From: Gordonibacter sp036659115 | GTDB taxonomy: Bacteria > Actinomycetota > Coriobacteriia > Coriobacteriales > Eggerthellaceae | DNA: 14,684 nt | Assembly (NCBI RefSeq): GCF_036659115.1 | Contig: NZ_JAVXDF010000064.1 | Direction: 5' to 3' (one strand) | Part shown: one piece after another, positions 1 to 6,737 of the stretch | Layout of the letters: every line of letters starts with the position of its first letter | Position numbering within the stretch: the stretch's first letter is position 1 | Position numbers and translations under genes: made by a program | The notes under the pieces: model-generated | What the model was told of the DNA's origin: nothing | The model's database searches: none | What the model saw: the letters and a program-made list of their open reading frames with translations, nothing else

Positions 1-839
1 AGCCAATGCAGGAACTCCACCTTGATGGCAGCACCGTACAGATCGCCGTCGAAGTCCAGCAGATGCACCTCGCACGTCGCCGTCGCACGGTCGGCAAATG
101 TGGCGGCGACGCCTACGTTCACGGCAGCTTTGTACCGTACGCCGTCCACCGTCGCCCAGGCTGCGTACACGCCGTCGCCCAAGGCGCGCAGCTGGTCGGG
201 AACCGTGAGGTTCGCCGTACGGAACCCGAGGTCGGCTCCTTCGCCGCGCCCCGGCTCCACCGTACCTGTCATAAAATACGGGCGGGTAAGAAGACGGTTC
301 GCTTCGGCGATATCGCCTTCCGCCAGCAACAGGCGTATGCGCGTGGCCGTAACCGGTGCTCCGTCCTCGGCCTCAAGATCGTGGGCATCGATGAGCGCAC
401 CCATGCGGCCCGCCCACGCATCCAGCTCGCGCACGGTGCCGCCTGCACGCGCACCGAACCGGAAGTCGTATCCCACATGCAGGTGCGCGGGAACCTGGCC
501 GTCGAAGGTCGCCTCGAGGAACGCCTCGGGAGAAAGCGACGAAAACGCAGGCGTGAAAGGCAGCACGACCACCGCGTCCACGTCCGTGGAGGCCAACATG
601 GCCAAGCGCTCGCCATTGGTCATGAGCTTCTTCAAACGCTGGGGATGGAACACCTCGTCAGGGTCGATATCGAACGTAAGCGCGATACTGGTGCCCTCGT
701 CTGCCCTCGCCGTCCGCTGAGCCTGGGACAGCAGGAACCGATGCCCCCTATGCACGCCGTCGAACACTCCGAACGCGCATGATGAGTTCCTGAAGAAGCG
801 GTGGTCGAACGAATCGTCAACTTTATATATCTCCGCCAC
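1..839 (-). CDS. ribF: Bifunctional riboflavin kinase / FMN adenylyltransferase (FAD synthetase), 3' end cut off by the window
   Basis: Cytoplasmic enzyme that phosphorylates riboflavin to FMN and then adenylylates FMN to FAD. My own translation from 839 stays open to the left edge, giving 279 codons; the family is usually a little over 300 residues, so only the C-terminal tail is missing. The N-terminal FAD-synthetase nucleotidyltransferase domain shows FGVFDGVHRGHRFLL (about residues 23-37) and HVGYDFRFGARAGG. The C-terminal riboflavin-kinase domain shows LGFRTANL, NVGVAATF and EVHLLDFDGDLYG. The usual PTAN motif reads RTAN here, with the Mg-binding Thr and Asn kept. The start is GTG at 839-837, 17 bases inside the end of truB, with only a weak G-rich Shine-Dalgarno, so translation is probably coupled to truB. 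TruB-RibF adjacency is common in bacteria. Identity is certain; the exact start is less so. Confidence 0.93.
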   Translation of the reverse strand, partial: MAEIYKVDDSFDHRFFRNSSCAFGVFDGVHRGHRFLLSQAQRTARADEGTSIALTFDIDPDEVFHPQRLKKLMTNGERLAMLASTDVDAVVVLPFTPAFSSLSPEAFLEATFDGQVPAHLHVGYDFRFGARAGGTVRELDAWAGRMGALIDAHDLEAEDGAPVTATRIRLLLAEGDIAEANRLLTRPYFMTGTVEPGRGEGADLGFRTANLTVPDQLRALGDGVYAAWATVDGVRYKAAVNVGVAATFADRATATCEVHLLDFDGDLYGAAIKVEFLHW

Positions 840-1839
840 GCGACACCCCCGTTTGAAACACGCACCGCGCCTTGAACAGATCACGGCTCTTGTCGTACTC
901 GTACAAAGCCACCAAGCGGTTCTCCGCGATGATCGCAACTATCTCGCCCGCACGCGGCTCCTCGCAGCTCTCCCGTACCCCTGCCGTGCATGCGCAGAAC
1001 TCCGCGTCAAGCGTTGCGCGGCGCCGCTCGAACAGCGTCGTCGCGCTTCCGGGAAGCGCATTGCCGTTGCCTACGGCGGCTGCCTGCGCGCTGTCCGCAT
1101 AGGCAAAGCGCACGCCCAGCAGACGCACCGGGTCGAGGGCGGCACGCTCCTTCTCCTGTTCGAGCGCCTCCAACGTCAGACATTCCTCAAGCTGCAAAAG
1201 ACCCAGTTCGGTCCGTTCAAGCGCCGCTACATGCGCCGGACAGCCCACCGCAACACCCGCATCGCGCGCGAGCGCGCGGATGTACGTGCCTTTCGACACC
1301 CGGAACTCGACATCCCAAAAAGGACGCTCGCCCTCGGCGTCCCCCTCCGACACACCCAGCAAGCGCGCCTCGTACACCTCGATATCGCGTGGAGCCAAGT
1401 CGATGATAGTGCCCTGCCGGGCAGCCTCGTAGGCCTTCTTCCCTCCGACCTTGATAGCCGAATACGCCGGCGGTAGCTGCTTGCGAGCGCCGACGAGCCC
1501 TGCGACGAACGACGTGGCGAATGCAGGATCCATCACCCGCACGGGCACGTCACCGGTGCGAGTCACCTCGCCTTCGGCATCGTCGGTAGTGGTGGATGCG
1601 CCGAAGGCGATGCGCACGCGATAGCGTTTTTCATGGCCGACCAGGTAGGCATCAAGACGCGTAGCCGGACCGACGCAGATAGGCAGCACGCCGGTGGCCA
1701 TAGGATCGAGCGTACCGGTATGGCCCACCCGCCGCTCGCCGAAGATCCGGCGGCAAACGTTCACGACGTCGTGCGAGCTCATGCCCGCCGGTTTGTTCAC
1801 TCCCACGATCAGCGAGAGCCCCGAAGTCCCCCGCTTCAC
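823..1839 (-). CDS. truB: tRNA pseudouridine(55) synthase TruB
   Basis: Converts uridine 55 in the T loop of tRNAs to pseudouridine; acts in the cytoplasm without a cofactor. The 338-residue protein opens with the family signature GVNKPAGMSSHDVV and then RRVGHTGTLDPMATGVLP, in which Asp45 is the expected catalytic aspartate. The KRYRVRIAFGASTTTDDAEG stretch and the later SKGTYIRALARDAG motif also match TruB. Length is in the bacterial range. The start is GTG at 1839-1837, which overlaps the nrnA stop as GTGA, and a strong GGAGGAG lies about 8 bases upstream inside nrnA. The last 17 bases overlap ribF. The gene therefore reads as translationally coupled on both sides, within the rbfA-nrnA-truB-ribF block. 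No anomaly was seen in the catalytic core. Confidence 0.95.
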   Translation of the reverse strand: MKRGTSGLSLIVGVNKPAGMSSHDVVNVCRRIFGERRVGHTGTLDPMATGVLPICVGPATRLDAYLVGHEKRYRVRIAFGASTTTDDAEGEVTRTGDVPVRVMDPAFATSFVAGLVGARKQLPPAYSAIKVGGKKAYEAARQGTIIDLAPRDIEVYEARLLGVSEGDAEGERPFWDVEFRVSKGTYIRALARDAGVAVGCPAHVAALERTELGLLQLEECLTLEALEQEKERAALDPVRLLGVRFAYADSAQAAAVGNGNALPGSATTLFERRRATLDAEFCACTAGVRESCEEPRAGEIVAIIAENRLVALYEYDKSRDLFKARCVFQTGVSRGGDI

Positions 1840-2855
1840 GCTGTGTGCTCCTCCGCTGCGATATCGGTACCCAAGGCTTTTTCGAGCAGGATACCAATGC
1901 GCTCCACCGCTGCCTCGATCGGCCCCGAAATGGTGAATCCCGCAGCCGCTTTATGGCCGCCGCCGCCCATCGTGCGCGCAAGCGCCGCTACATCGGTGTC
2001 ATCTTTCGCCCGGAAACTGCCGCGAACCGAATCGGGCTGCTCGCGCAGCACACAAGCCACGGCTACGCCGCGCAAGGAGCGCAGCGCGTCGATGACCGGC
2101 TCCGCGTCGGCACGCACCGCACCCAAACGGGCGAAATCTTCCAACCCGAGCCAGCTAAGGGCATACGCTCCATCGGCACCGAAACGCGCCCGATCAACCA
2201 CGAGCGCCTCAAGCTGCACCGAAGGCAACGATCGGCTCTGGAAGATAGCGCGCGCCACCATCGCCGGCTCCGCTCCTGCCTCGACCATGGCCGCAGCCGC
2301 AGCCAGAGCCGCATGGTCGGTGTTCTGGTACTGGAAGCGCCCCGTATCGGTCACCAGTCCCGTATAGCAGCACACCGCCACGGCACCGGAGCGATCGGCG
2401 CCGATGAGGCCCGCCAACTCCCATACCAGCATAGTGGTCGATGCCGCATCAGGATCGACGTAGGCAACCTCGGTCATACGCTCGTCCGCCGCATGGTGGT
2501 CGATCGTGGCGGAATGCTCGCAGCGAGCCAATAGATGCGTCGCCGCAGCGTTCATGCGATCGCGGGTAGGAACGTCCACCGCGACGAAGGTACACGCAGG
2601 GCCCGCATAGCCCGGAGCCGGCAGAAGCCCGCCCGCTCCGGGAAGGAACTCCAGTCGGGCGTCGATGGGCTCGTCTTTGGCAAGCAGGCATACCGCCCGT
2701 TTGCCAATGGAGCGCAGCGCATGCATAAGCGCAAGCTGCGAGCCTAGGCAATCGCCATCGGGGCTCACATGCCCACAAATGACGAAGTCGTCATGCTCGC
2801 GCAGGAACCCCGCGAGTGCGGCAAGGTCGATATTCGTCTGAGAAGTGACGCTCAT
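1836..2855 (-). CDS. nrnA: DHH-family oligoribonuclease / pAp phosphatase NrnA
   Basis: Soluble DHH/DHHA1 phosphoesterase expected to degrade 2-5 nt RNA and to dephosphorylate 3'-phosphoadenosine 5'-phosphate, as known for Bacillus NrnA. The 339-residue protein carries GHVSPDGDCLGSQ (residues 28-40) as motif I, VDVPTRDRM with Asp94, TIDHHAADE with the defining Asp119-His120-His121, and YTGLVTDTGRFQYQNTDH as motif IV. The C-terminal DHHA1 substrate-binding domain ends in MGGGGHKAAAGF (296-307). All metal ligands appear intact. The start is ATG at 2855-2853, overlapping the rbfA stop as ATGA, with AGGAG 8 bases upstream. Its place between rbfA and truB is the usual one in Gram-positive bacteria, where it is often annotated as a bifunctional oligoribonuclease/PAP phosphatase. 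Confidence 0.93.
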   Translation of the reverse strand: MSVTSQTNIDLAALAGFLREHDDFVICGHVSPDGDCLGSQLALMHALRSIGKRAVCLLAKDEPIDARLEFLPGAGGLLPAPGYAGPACTFVAVDVPTRDRMNAAATHLLARCEHSATIDHHAADERMTEVAYVDPDAASTTMLVWELAGLIGADRSGAVAVCCYTGLVTDTGRFQYQNTDHAALAAAAAMVEAGAEPAMVARAIFQSRSLPSVQLEALVVDRARFGADGAYALSWLGLEDFARLGAVRADAEPVIDALRSLRGVAVACVLREQPDSVRGSFRAKDDTDVAALARTMGGGGHKAAAGFTISGPIEAAVERIGILLEKALGTDIAAEEHTA

Positions 2856-3283
2856 GCACGCGGCTCCTGCTCTTCTGCCCGGGCATTTGCCTGCGCGTCT
2901 GCGTCGGCCGGCACGTCGGCTTCCGCCGGCTCGACAACCGCGTTGCGGTGCGCGTCGGCCGCCAAGGCGTTGGCAATACGCTCCGCCTGATCGACACTTT
3001 TATCCAACAGAAAGCGCAGCTCGGGAGCGATACGCCACGACAGCTTGCGCGCCATGAGCGAGCGGACGCGCCCCGCAGCCTTCGAAAAGGCCTCGGCTAC
3101 ATCCTCGTAGCGCTCCGGCTCCGTCGTATAGAACACGTTGCACACACTGCGATCATAGCTGACCTCGCACCCGGTGATGGTGACCATCTCCAGACGCGGA
3201 TCGGAAATCTCGAACAACAGGATACTCGCGATAACCTCGCGCGCCTGCTCGTTGACCTTGCGGTTAGAAGAACTCTGCTTCAT
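2852..3283 (-). CDS. rbfA: 30S ribosome-binding factor RbfA
   Basis: Small KH-like protein that binds the immature 30S subunit and helps finish 16S rRNA 5'-end maturation; in E. coli it is needed for growth in the cold. I place the start at ATG 3283-3281 (protein begins MKQSSSNRKVNEQ), not at the ATG 72 bases upstream, because AAGGAGG lies 6 bases before it and the extra upstream residues run through a terminator-like hairpin. That gives 143 residues. The core motifs are EVIASILLFEISDPRL, VTITGCEVSYDRSVCNVFYT and the C-terminal APELRFLLDKSVDQAERI. After about residue 110 comes an Ala/Glu/Asp-rich tail (VVEPAEADVPADADAQ and onward) that makes it longer than the usual core of about 110-120. The stop overlaps the nrnA start (ATGA). 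Confidence 0.93.
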   Translation of the reverse strand: MKQSSSNRKVNEQAREVIASILLFEISDPRLEMVTITGCEVSYDRSVCNVFYTTEPERYEDVAEAFSKAAGRVRSLMARKLSWRIAPELRFLLDKSVDQAERIANALAADAHRNAVVEPAEADVPADADAQANARAEEQEPRA

Positions 3284-3300
3284 GATGAGCCTCCTTCGTT
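3281..3300 (-). promoter_or_regulatory. Ribosome binding site that fixes the rbfA start
   Basis: On the minus strand AAGGAGG is followed by CTCATC and ATG. This near-perfect Shine-Dalgarno at standard spacing selects 3283 as the start over the upstream in-frame ATG at 3355. Confidence 0.85.
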
Positions 3301-3312
3301 TTTCGTTCTTCC

Positions 3313-3334
3313 AAAAAGAGGGCAGCTGCCCTCC
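3313..3334 (-). terminator. Terminator-like hairpin in the rbfA leader (candidate attenuator)
   Basis: Read on the minus strand, the perfect palindrome GAGGGCAGCTGCCCTC (3333-3318) is followed at once by TTTTT (3317-3313), the form of an intrinsic terminator. It lies about 30 bases before the rbfA ATG, so it sits between infB and rbfA rather than after the whole cluster. The upstream segment GCCCTTT (minus strand, 3370-3364) can pair with GGAGGGC (3334-3328), which is part of the terminator's 5' arm. Such a helix would exclude the terminator. That is an attenuator-like arrangement; whether it works this way is inference. Confidence 0.6.
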
Positions 3335-3362
3335 GGTATCCAGCTTACCTTGCACCGGTAAA

Positions 3363-3417
3363 GAAAGGGCCTCCCTCCCCTATCGGTAATCACAAAGTTG
3401 CTGAACAAGTACAAAAC
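3363..3417. repeat. 55-base direct repeat, copy 1, left of the N gap
   Basis: Runs from gaaagggcctcc to gtacaaaac and is identical to 3518-3572. It ends exactly where the N run starts. Most likely both copies are the same genomic 55-mer present at two contig ends. Confidence 0.97.
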
Positions 3418-3517
3418 NNNNNNNNNNNNNNNNNNNNNNNNNNNNNNNNNNNNNNNNNNNNNNNNNNNNNNNNNNNNNNNNNNNNNNNNNNNNNNNNNNN
3501 NNNNNNNNNNNNNNNNN
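3418..3517. other. Assembly gap, exactly 100 N
   Basis: One hundred consecutive N, a conventional placeholder length for a gap of unknown size. The flanks are identical 55-base repeats, so the gap may contain nothing real. Reading frames that run across it are meaningless. Confidence 0.99.
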
Positions 3518-3572
3518 GAAAGGGCCTCCCTCCCCTATCGGTAATCACAAAGTTGCTGAACAAGTACAAAAC
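3518..3572. repeat. 55-base direct repeat, copy 2, right of the N gap
   Basis: Identical to 3363-3417. If the two copies are merged and the N removed, the infB-rbfA spacer shrinks from 366 to about 211 bases and reads continuously from the infB hairpin to the rbfA leader. Confidence 0.97.
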
Positions 3573-3621
3573 GGCGCGAACGTTGCCCGAGAGCATGCCG
3601 CACGCGCCGCATCGAGTACAT

Positions 3622-3643
3622 CCGTCGGCCGTTAGGCCGACGG
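3622..3643 (-). terminator. Perfect hairpin just after infB, no U-tract
   Basis: CCGTCGGCC and GGCCGACGG form a perfect 9-base-pair stem with a 4-base loop, beginning 6 bases after the infB stop. No T-run follows on either strand, so it is not a textbook intrinsic terminator. It could protect the infB mRNA 3' end, pause RNA polymerase or act as a weak terminator. Confidence 0.5.
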
Positions 3644-3649
3644 GACCAA

Positions 3650-6409
3650 TTATTCGGTACGCTCGACTTCCTTCACCTGGTAGCCCTCGATGGTGTCGCC
3701 CACCTTCAGGTCCTGGTAGCCGTTGATGCCGATACCGCACTCGTAGCCTTGCTTCACGGTCTTCACGTCGTCCTTGAAGCGGCGCAGGCTGGCCATGGTG
3801 CCCTCGAAGATAACGGTGCCGTCGCGCACGATGCGCACCTTGTCGTCGCGATTGATCTCGCCCTCGATGATATGGCAGCCCGCGATCGTGCCCACCTTCG
3901 GCACCTTGAACGTCTCGCGCACTTCGGCGATACCGGTGTCCACTTCCACGATATCCGGGGAAAGCAGGCCCACACGTGCGGCATTGATCTCCTCGATAGC
4001 CTGGTAGATAACGCGGTACAGGCGGATGTCCACCTTCTCCTTCTCGGCTTGCACCTTGGACTTGCCGGTCGGGCGCACGTTGAAGCCGATGATGATGGCG
4101 TCGGAAGCCGAAGCCAACGTCACGTCGGTCTCGGTGATGCCGCCGACGGCCGCGTGCACGATGTTGATGCGCACCTCGGACTGGTCCATCTTCTCGAACG
4201 CATCGCGCAGCGCCTCGATGGAGCCTTGCACGTCGGCTTTCACGATAAGGTTGAGGTCGGTCTGCTTGCCCTCTTCGATACGGCTGAACAGGTCGTCCAG
4301 ACTGATATGCGACTTCGTCTCCTGCTCGGCCAAGCGGGCGCGCAAAGCACGCTCTTCGGCCAGCTTGCGGGCATCGCGCTCGTCGTCGAACACGCGGAAC
4401 TCGTCGCCTGCTACCGGCACGCTGTTCAGGCCCAGTATCTCCACCGGATCGGCCGGGAGGGCGGCACCGACGTGCTTGCCGCGCGGATCGACCAGGGCGC
4501 GGACGCGTCCGTAGGACGTGCCGGCCACCACGATGTCGCCCGGATGCATGGTACCGCGGTGCACCAGCACCGTGGCAACCGGGCCGCGGCCCTTGTCCAG
4601 GTTAGCCTCGATGACGAAGCCGGAAGCCTCGGCATTGGGATTGGCCTTGAGCTCCAGCACATCGGCTTGCAGGATGATGGTCTCCAGCACGTCGTCGATG
4701 TGCAGGCGCTGCTTGGCCGACACCTCCACGAACATGTTCGTACCGCCCCACTCCTCGGGAATGATGCCGTACTCGGTAAGCTCCTGGCGCACGCGGTCGG
4801 GGTTCGCACCGGGCTTGTCGATCTTGTTCACAGCCACGACAACCGGTACGTTGGCGGCCTTCGCGTGGTTGATGGCCTCGATGGTCTGCGGCATGACGCC
4901 GTCGTCGGCGGCTACGACCAGCACGATAACGTCGGTGATAAGGGCGCCGCGGGCACGCATGGCCGTGAACGCCTCGTGGCCCGGCGTGTCGATGAACGTG
5001 ATCTGCTTGCCGTCGATCTCCACGACCGAAGCGCCGATGTGCTGCGTGATGCCGCCGGCCTCGCCCGCTGCCACGCCAGTGTCGCGGATAGCGTCGAGCA
5101 GCGACGTCTTGCCGTGATCGACGTGTCCCATGACAGTCACCACCGGCGGACGCGACTCCAGTTCGGCATCGCTGTCGTGGTACACGACCGCGTACTCTTC
5201 CTCGGGCGACACGACGCGTACCTTGCGGCCCATGTCGTCAGCGATAAGCTCTACCAGCTCGTCGCCCATGGACTGCGTCAGCGTGAGCACCTGACCTAGC
5301 AGGAACAAGCGCTTGATAACGTCGTTGGGCTGCACGCCGATGAGCTCGGCGAACTTGGCCACGGTGGCACCCTGCGGTATCTCGACAACCGAGTTGTCCA
5401 GCACCAGCGAGGGGTCCAGACCCTTCTCGATGGCTTCGAGCTCCATACGCTCACGCGTCTCGGCCTCGCGCTTCTCCTTGCGCTTCTTGCGGCGGCCTTC
5501 GCCCTCGCCCGAGCTTGCGGCGGCAACGGCGGCGCGGGCCTCGGCCAGCACCTTGTCGCGCTGCAGCTTTTCGGCCTGTACGGCCATCTGGGCGTAGCGA
5601 TCTTCGGCAGGAACCTGCTGGGCCTCGAGCTCGGGCACGACCTGCTCTTTGCGCCCGCCCTTCTTGCCGCCCTTGCGCCCGGCGTCCTTCGGTGCGGCAG
5701 CGCGCTGGGCACCGGCGGCACCGCCTTGCTTCTTCTGCTCTTCGATGCGCTGTTTCTCAGCTTCGATCTGGGAAAGCAGCGAATCGAAACCGGAAGCCTT
5801 CTTCGCGCCGACAACCGGTGCGGGCTTGCGCTCGGAAGCAACAGCCGGCGCTGACGCGCCTTTCTGCTTCTTGCCGCTACGCTGGCGCAGGGCCTCTTCC
5901 ACCGCCTGCTTCTTAGCTACTTCTGCGGCCATCTTGGAAGCACGGGCACGGGCACGGGCCTCGGCGGCCTCGCGGGCGACGCGCTCCTTCTCACTTTCGA
6001 TCTGGCTGGCAAGCCCCTGGAACGGAGACGGCGCGGAGGCCTTGGCCGACTCGTCGTCTCCAGCCTCGGCAACCGCCACCTCATCGGCGGCCTCGCGACG
6101 TGCGCGCTCCGCCTCGCGGGCGGCGCGCTCCTGCTCCACCGCCTCGCGGCGGGCACGCTCTTCGTCGGCGCGCTTTTGCTCGGCCTCTTCCTGCTCGCGT
6201 GCCAGCTCGGCGGCCTCGGCGGCCTCAAGCTGTCCGGCACGCTGCTTGATCTCAGGCGCCAGGTTCTTGCGGATCTTCTCCACGTAGGCATCGGCGAGCA
6301 TGCTCGCGTGGCTCTTCGCGGGTATCTTCATTTCGATCAGCTTGTCGAGCAGATCCTTGCTCGGCATCTCGAATTCCTTCGCCAACTCATGTACGCGCAT
6401 GCTGGCCAT
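3650..6409 (-). CDS. infB: Translation initiation factor IF-2
   Basis: GTPase that brings initiator fMet-tRNA to the 30S subunit and promotes 50S joining. The 919-residue protein has an IF2-N module at the start (MRVHELAKEFEMPSKDLLDKL). About residues 60-320 form a highly charged Ala/Glu/Arg/Lys-rich, coiled-coil-like region. A second IF2-N module covers about 340-400 (VVEIPQGATVAKFAELIGV). The G domain follows with GHVDHGKT (428-435), GGITQHIGA, DTPGHEAF (474-481) and NKID (528-531). C-terminal beta-barrel and C2 domains complete it, ending near GINGYQDLKVGDTIEGYQ. The long N-terminal linker is typical of actinobacterial IF-2. The start is ATG 6409-6407 with AGGAG 6 bases upstream; an ATG three codons later is possible. 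It lies 17 bases after ylxR, and no ylxQ (L7Ae-like) gene lies between them as it would in Bacillus. Confidence 0.97.
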   Translation of the reverse strand: MASMRVHELAKEFEMPSKDLLDKLIEMKIPAKSHASMLADAYVEKIRKNLAPEIKQRAGQLEAAEAAELAREQEEAEQKRADEERARREAVEQERAAREAERARREAADEVAVAEAGDDESAKASAPSPFQGLASQIESEKERVAREAAEARARARASKMAAEVAKKQAVEEALRQRSGKKQKGASAPAVASERKPAPVVGAKKASGFDSLLSQIEAEKQRIEEQKKQGGAAGAQRAAAPKDAGRKGGKKGGRKEQVVPELEAQQVPAEDRYAQMAVQAEKLQRDKVLAEARAAVAAASSGEGEGRRKKRKEKREAETRERMELEAIEKGLDPSLVLDNSVVEIPQGATVAKFAELIGVQPNDVIKRLFLLGQVLTLTQSMGDELVELIADDMGRKVRVVSPEEEYAVVYHDSDAELESRPPVVTVMGHVDHGKTSLLDAIRDTGVAAGEAGGITQHIGASVVEIDGKQITFIDTPGHEAFTAMRARGALITDVIVLVVAADDGVMPQTIEAINHAKAANVPVVVAVNKIDKPGANPDRVRQELTEYGIIPEEWGGTNMFVEVSAKQRLHIDDVLETIILQADVLELKANPNAEASGFVIEANLDKGRGPVATVLVHRGTMHPGDIVVAGTSYGRVRALVDPRGKHVGAALPADPVEILGLNSVPVAGDEFRVFDDERDARKLAEERALRARLAEQETKSHISLDDLFSRIEEGKQTDLNLIVKADVQGSIEALRDAFEKMDQSEVRINIVHAAVGGITETDVTLASASDAIIIGFNVRPTGKSKVQAEKEKVDIRLYRVIYQAIEEINAARVGLLSPDIVEVDTGIAEVRETFKVPKVGTIAGCHIIEGEINRDDKVRIVRDGTVIFEGTMASLRRFKDDVKTVKQGYECGIGINGYQDLKVGDTIEGYQVKEVERTE

Positions 6410-6426
6410 ATGATTCTCCTCTTCCC

Positions 6427-6711
6427 TTACGCCTCGCGCAGCGCCGAAGACACCTCGGCTGCGATTCGTTCCAACTCATCATGGTCGATCTTTGTCTTCA
6501 GCGCCCGTTCAAGCTTTTTGGTCTTGCATGCGGTGGCGAAACACGCCTCCGAGCATACGTACGCTCCGCGACCCGGCGCTCGGCCGGTCGCGTCGAAAGC
6601 CACGCCACCCTGCGGTGCGCGCACGATGCGGTGCAGGGTGGCCTTGCCAGCCTGCGTTCCGCACGCGATGCAGCTGCGCTGCCGCTTGGTGGTTTCTGTA
6701 GCCATCGTCAT
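6427..6711 (-). CDS. ylxR: YlxR family RNA-binding protein (DUF448)
   Basis: Small basic protein encoded between nusA and infB. The family signature is complete: RSCIACGTQAGK near residue 12, then LHRIVRAPQGGVAFDATG and PGRGAYVC, followed by a Lys-rich helical tail (ACKTKKLERALKTK). Family members bind RNA, and a Gram-positive homologue has been reported to modulate RNase P (RnpM); applying that role here is inference. The protein has 94 residues, the usual size. Two starts are possible, ATG 6711 and ATG 6705; AGAGG lies upstream, slightly distant from the first, so the start is uncertain by two codons. It begins 26 bases after nusA and ends 17 before infB, clearly in the same transcript. Confidence 0.92.
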   Translation of the reverse strand: MTMATETTKRQRSCIACGTQAGKATLHRIVRAPQGGVAFDATGRAPGRGAYVCSEACFATACKTKKLERALKTKIDHDELERIAAEVSSALREA

Positions 6712-6737
6712 ATCGCTTTCAGCCTCTCGAACCTTCT

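Noticed and set aside
6..782. Plus-strand open frame opposite ribF
   Set aside because: The minus strand encodes clear RibF motifs throughout; this frame has no recognisable motif.
3535..3612. A 25-codon minus-strand ORF (MRRVRHALGQ...) between infB and rbfA, as a possible leader peptide
   Set aside because: The Shine-Dalgarno is weak, it runs into the duplicated 55-mer beside the assembly gap, and it has no stretch of repeated regulatory codons.
3390..3740. Minus-strand frame running across the N gap
   Set aside because: It is open only because the N run is translated as unknown residues; it overlaps the end of infB.
3749..5299. Long plus-strand open frame (516 codons) opposite infB
   Set aside because: Its protein is His/Val/Asp-rich nonsense typical of the reverse frame of a GC-rich gene; infB is unmistakable on the other strand.
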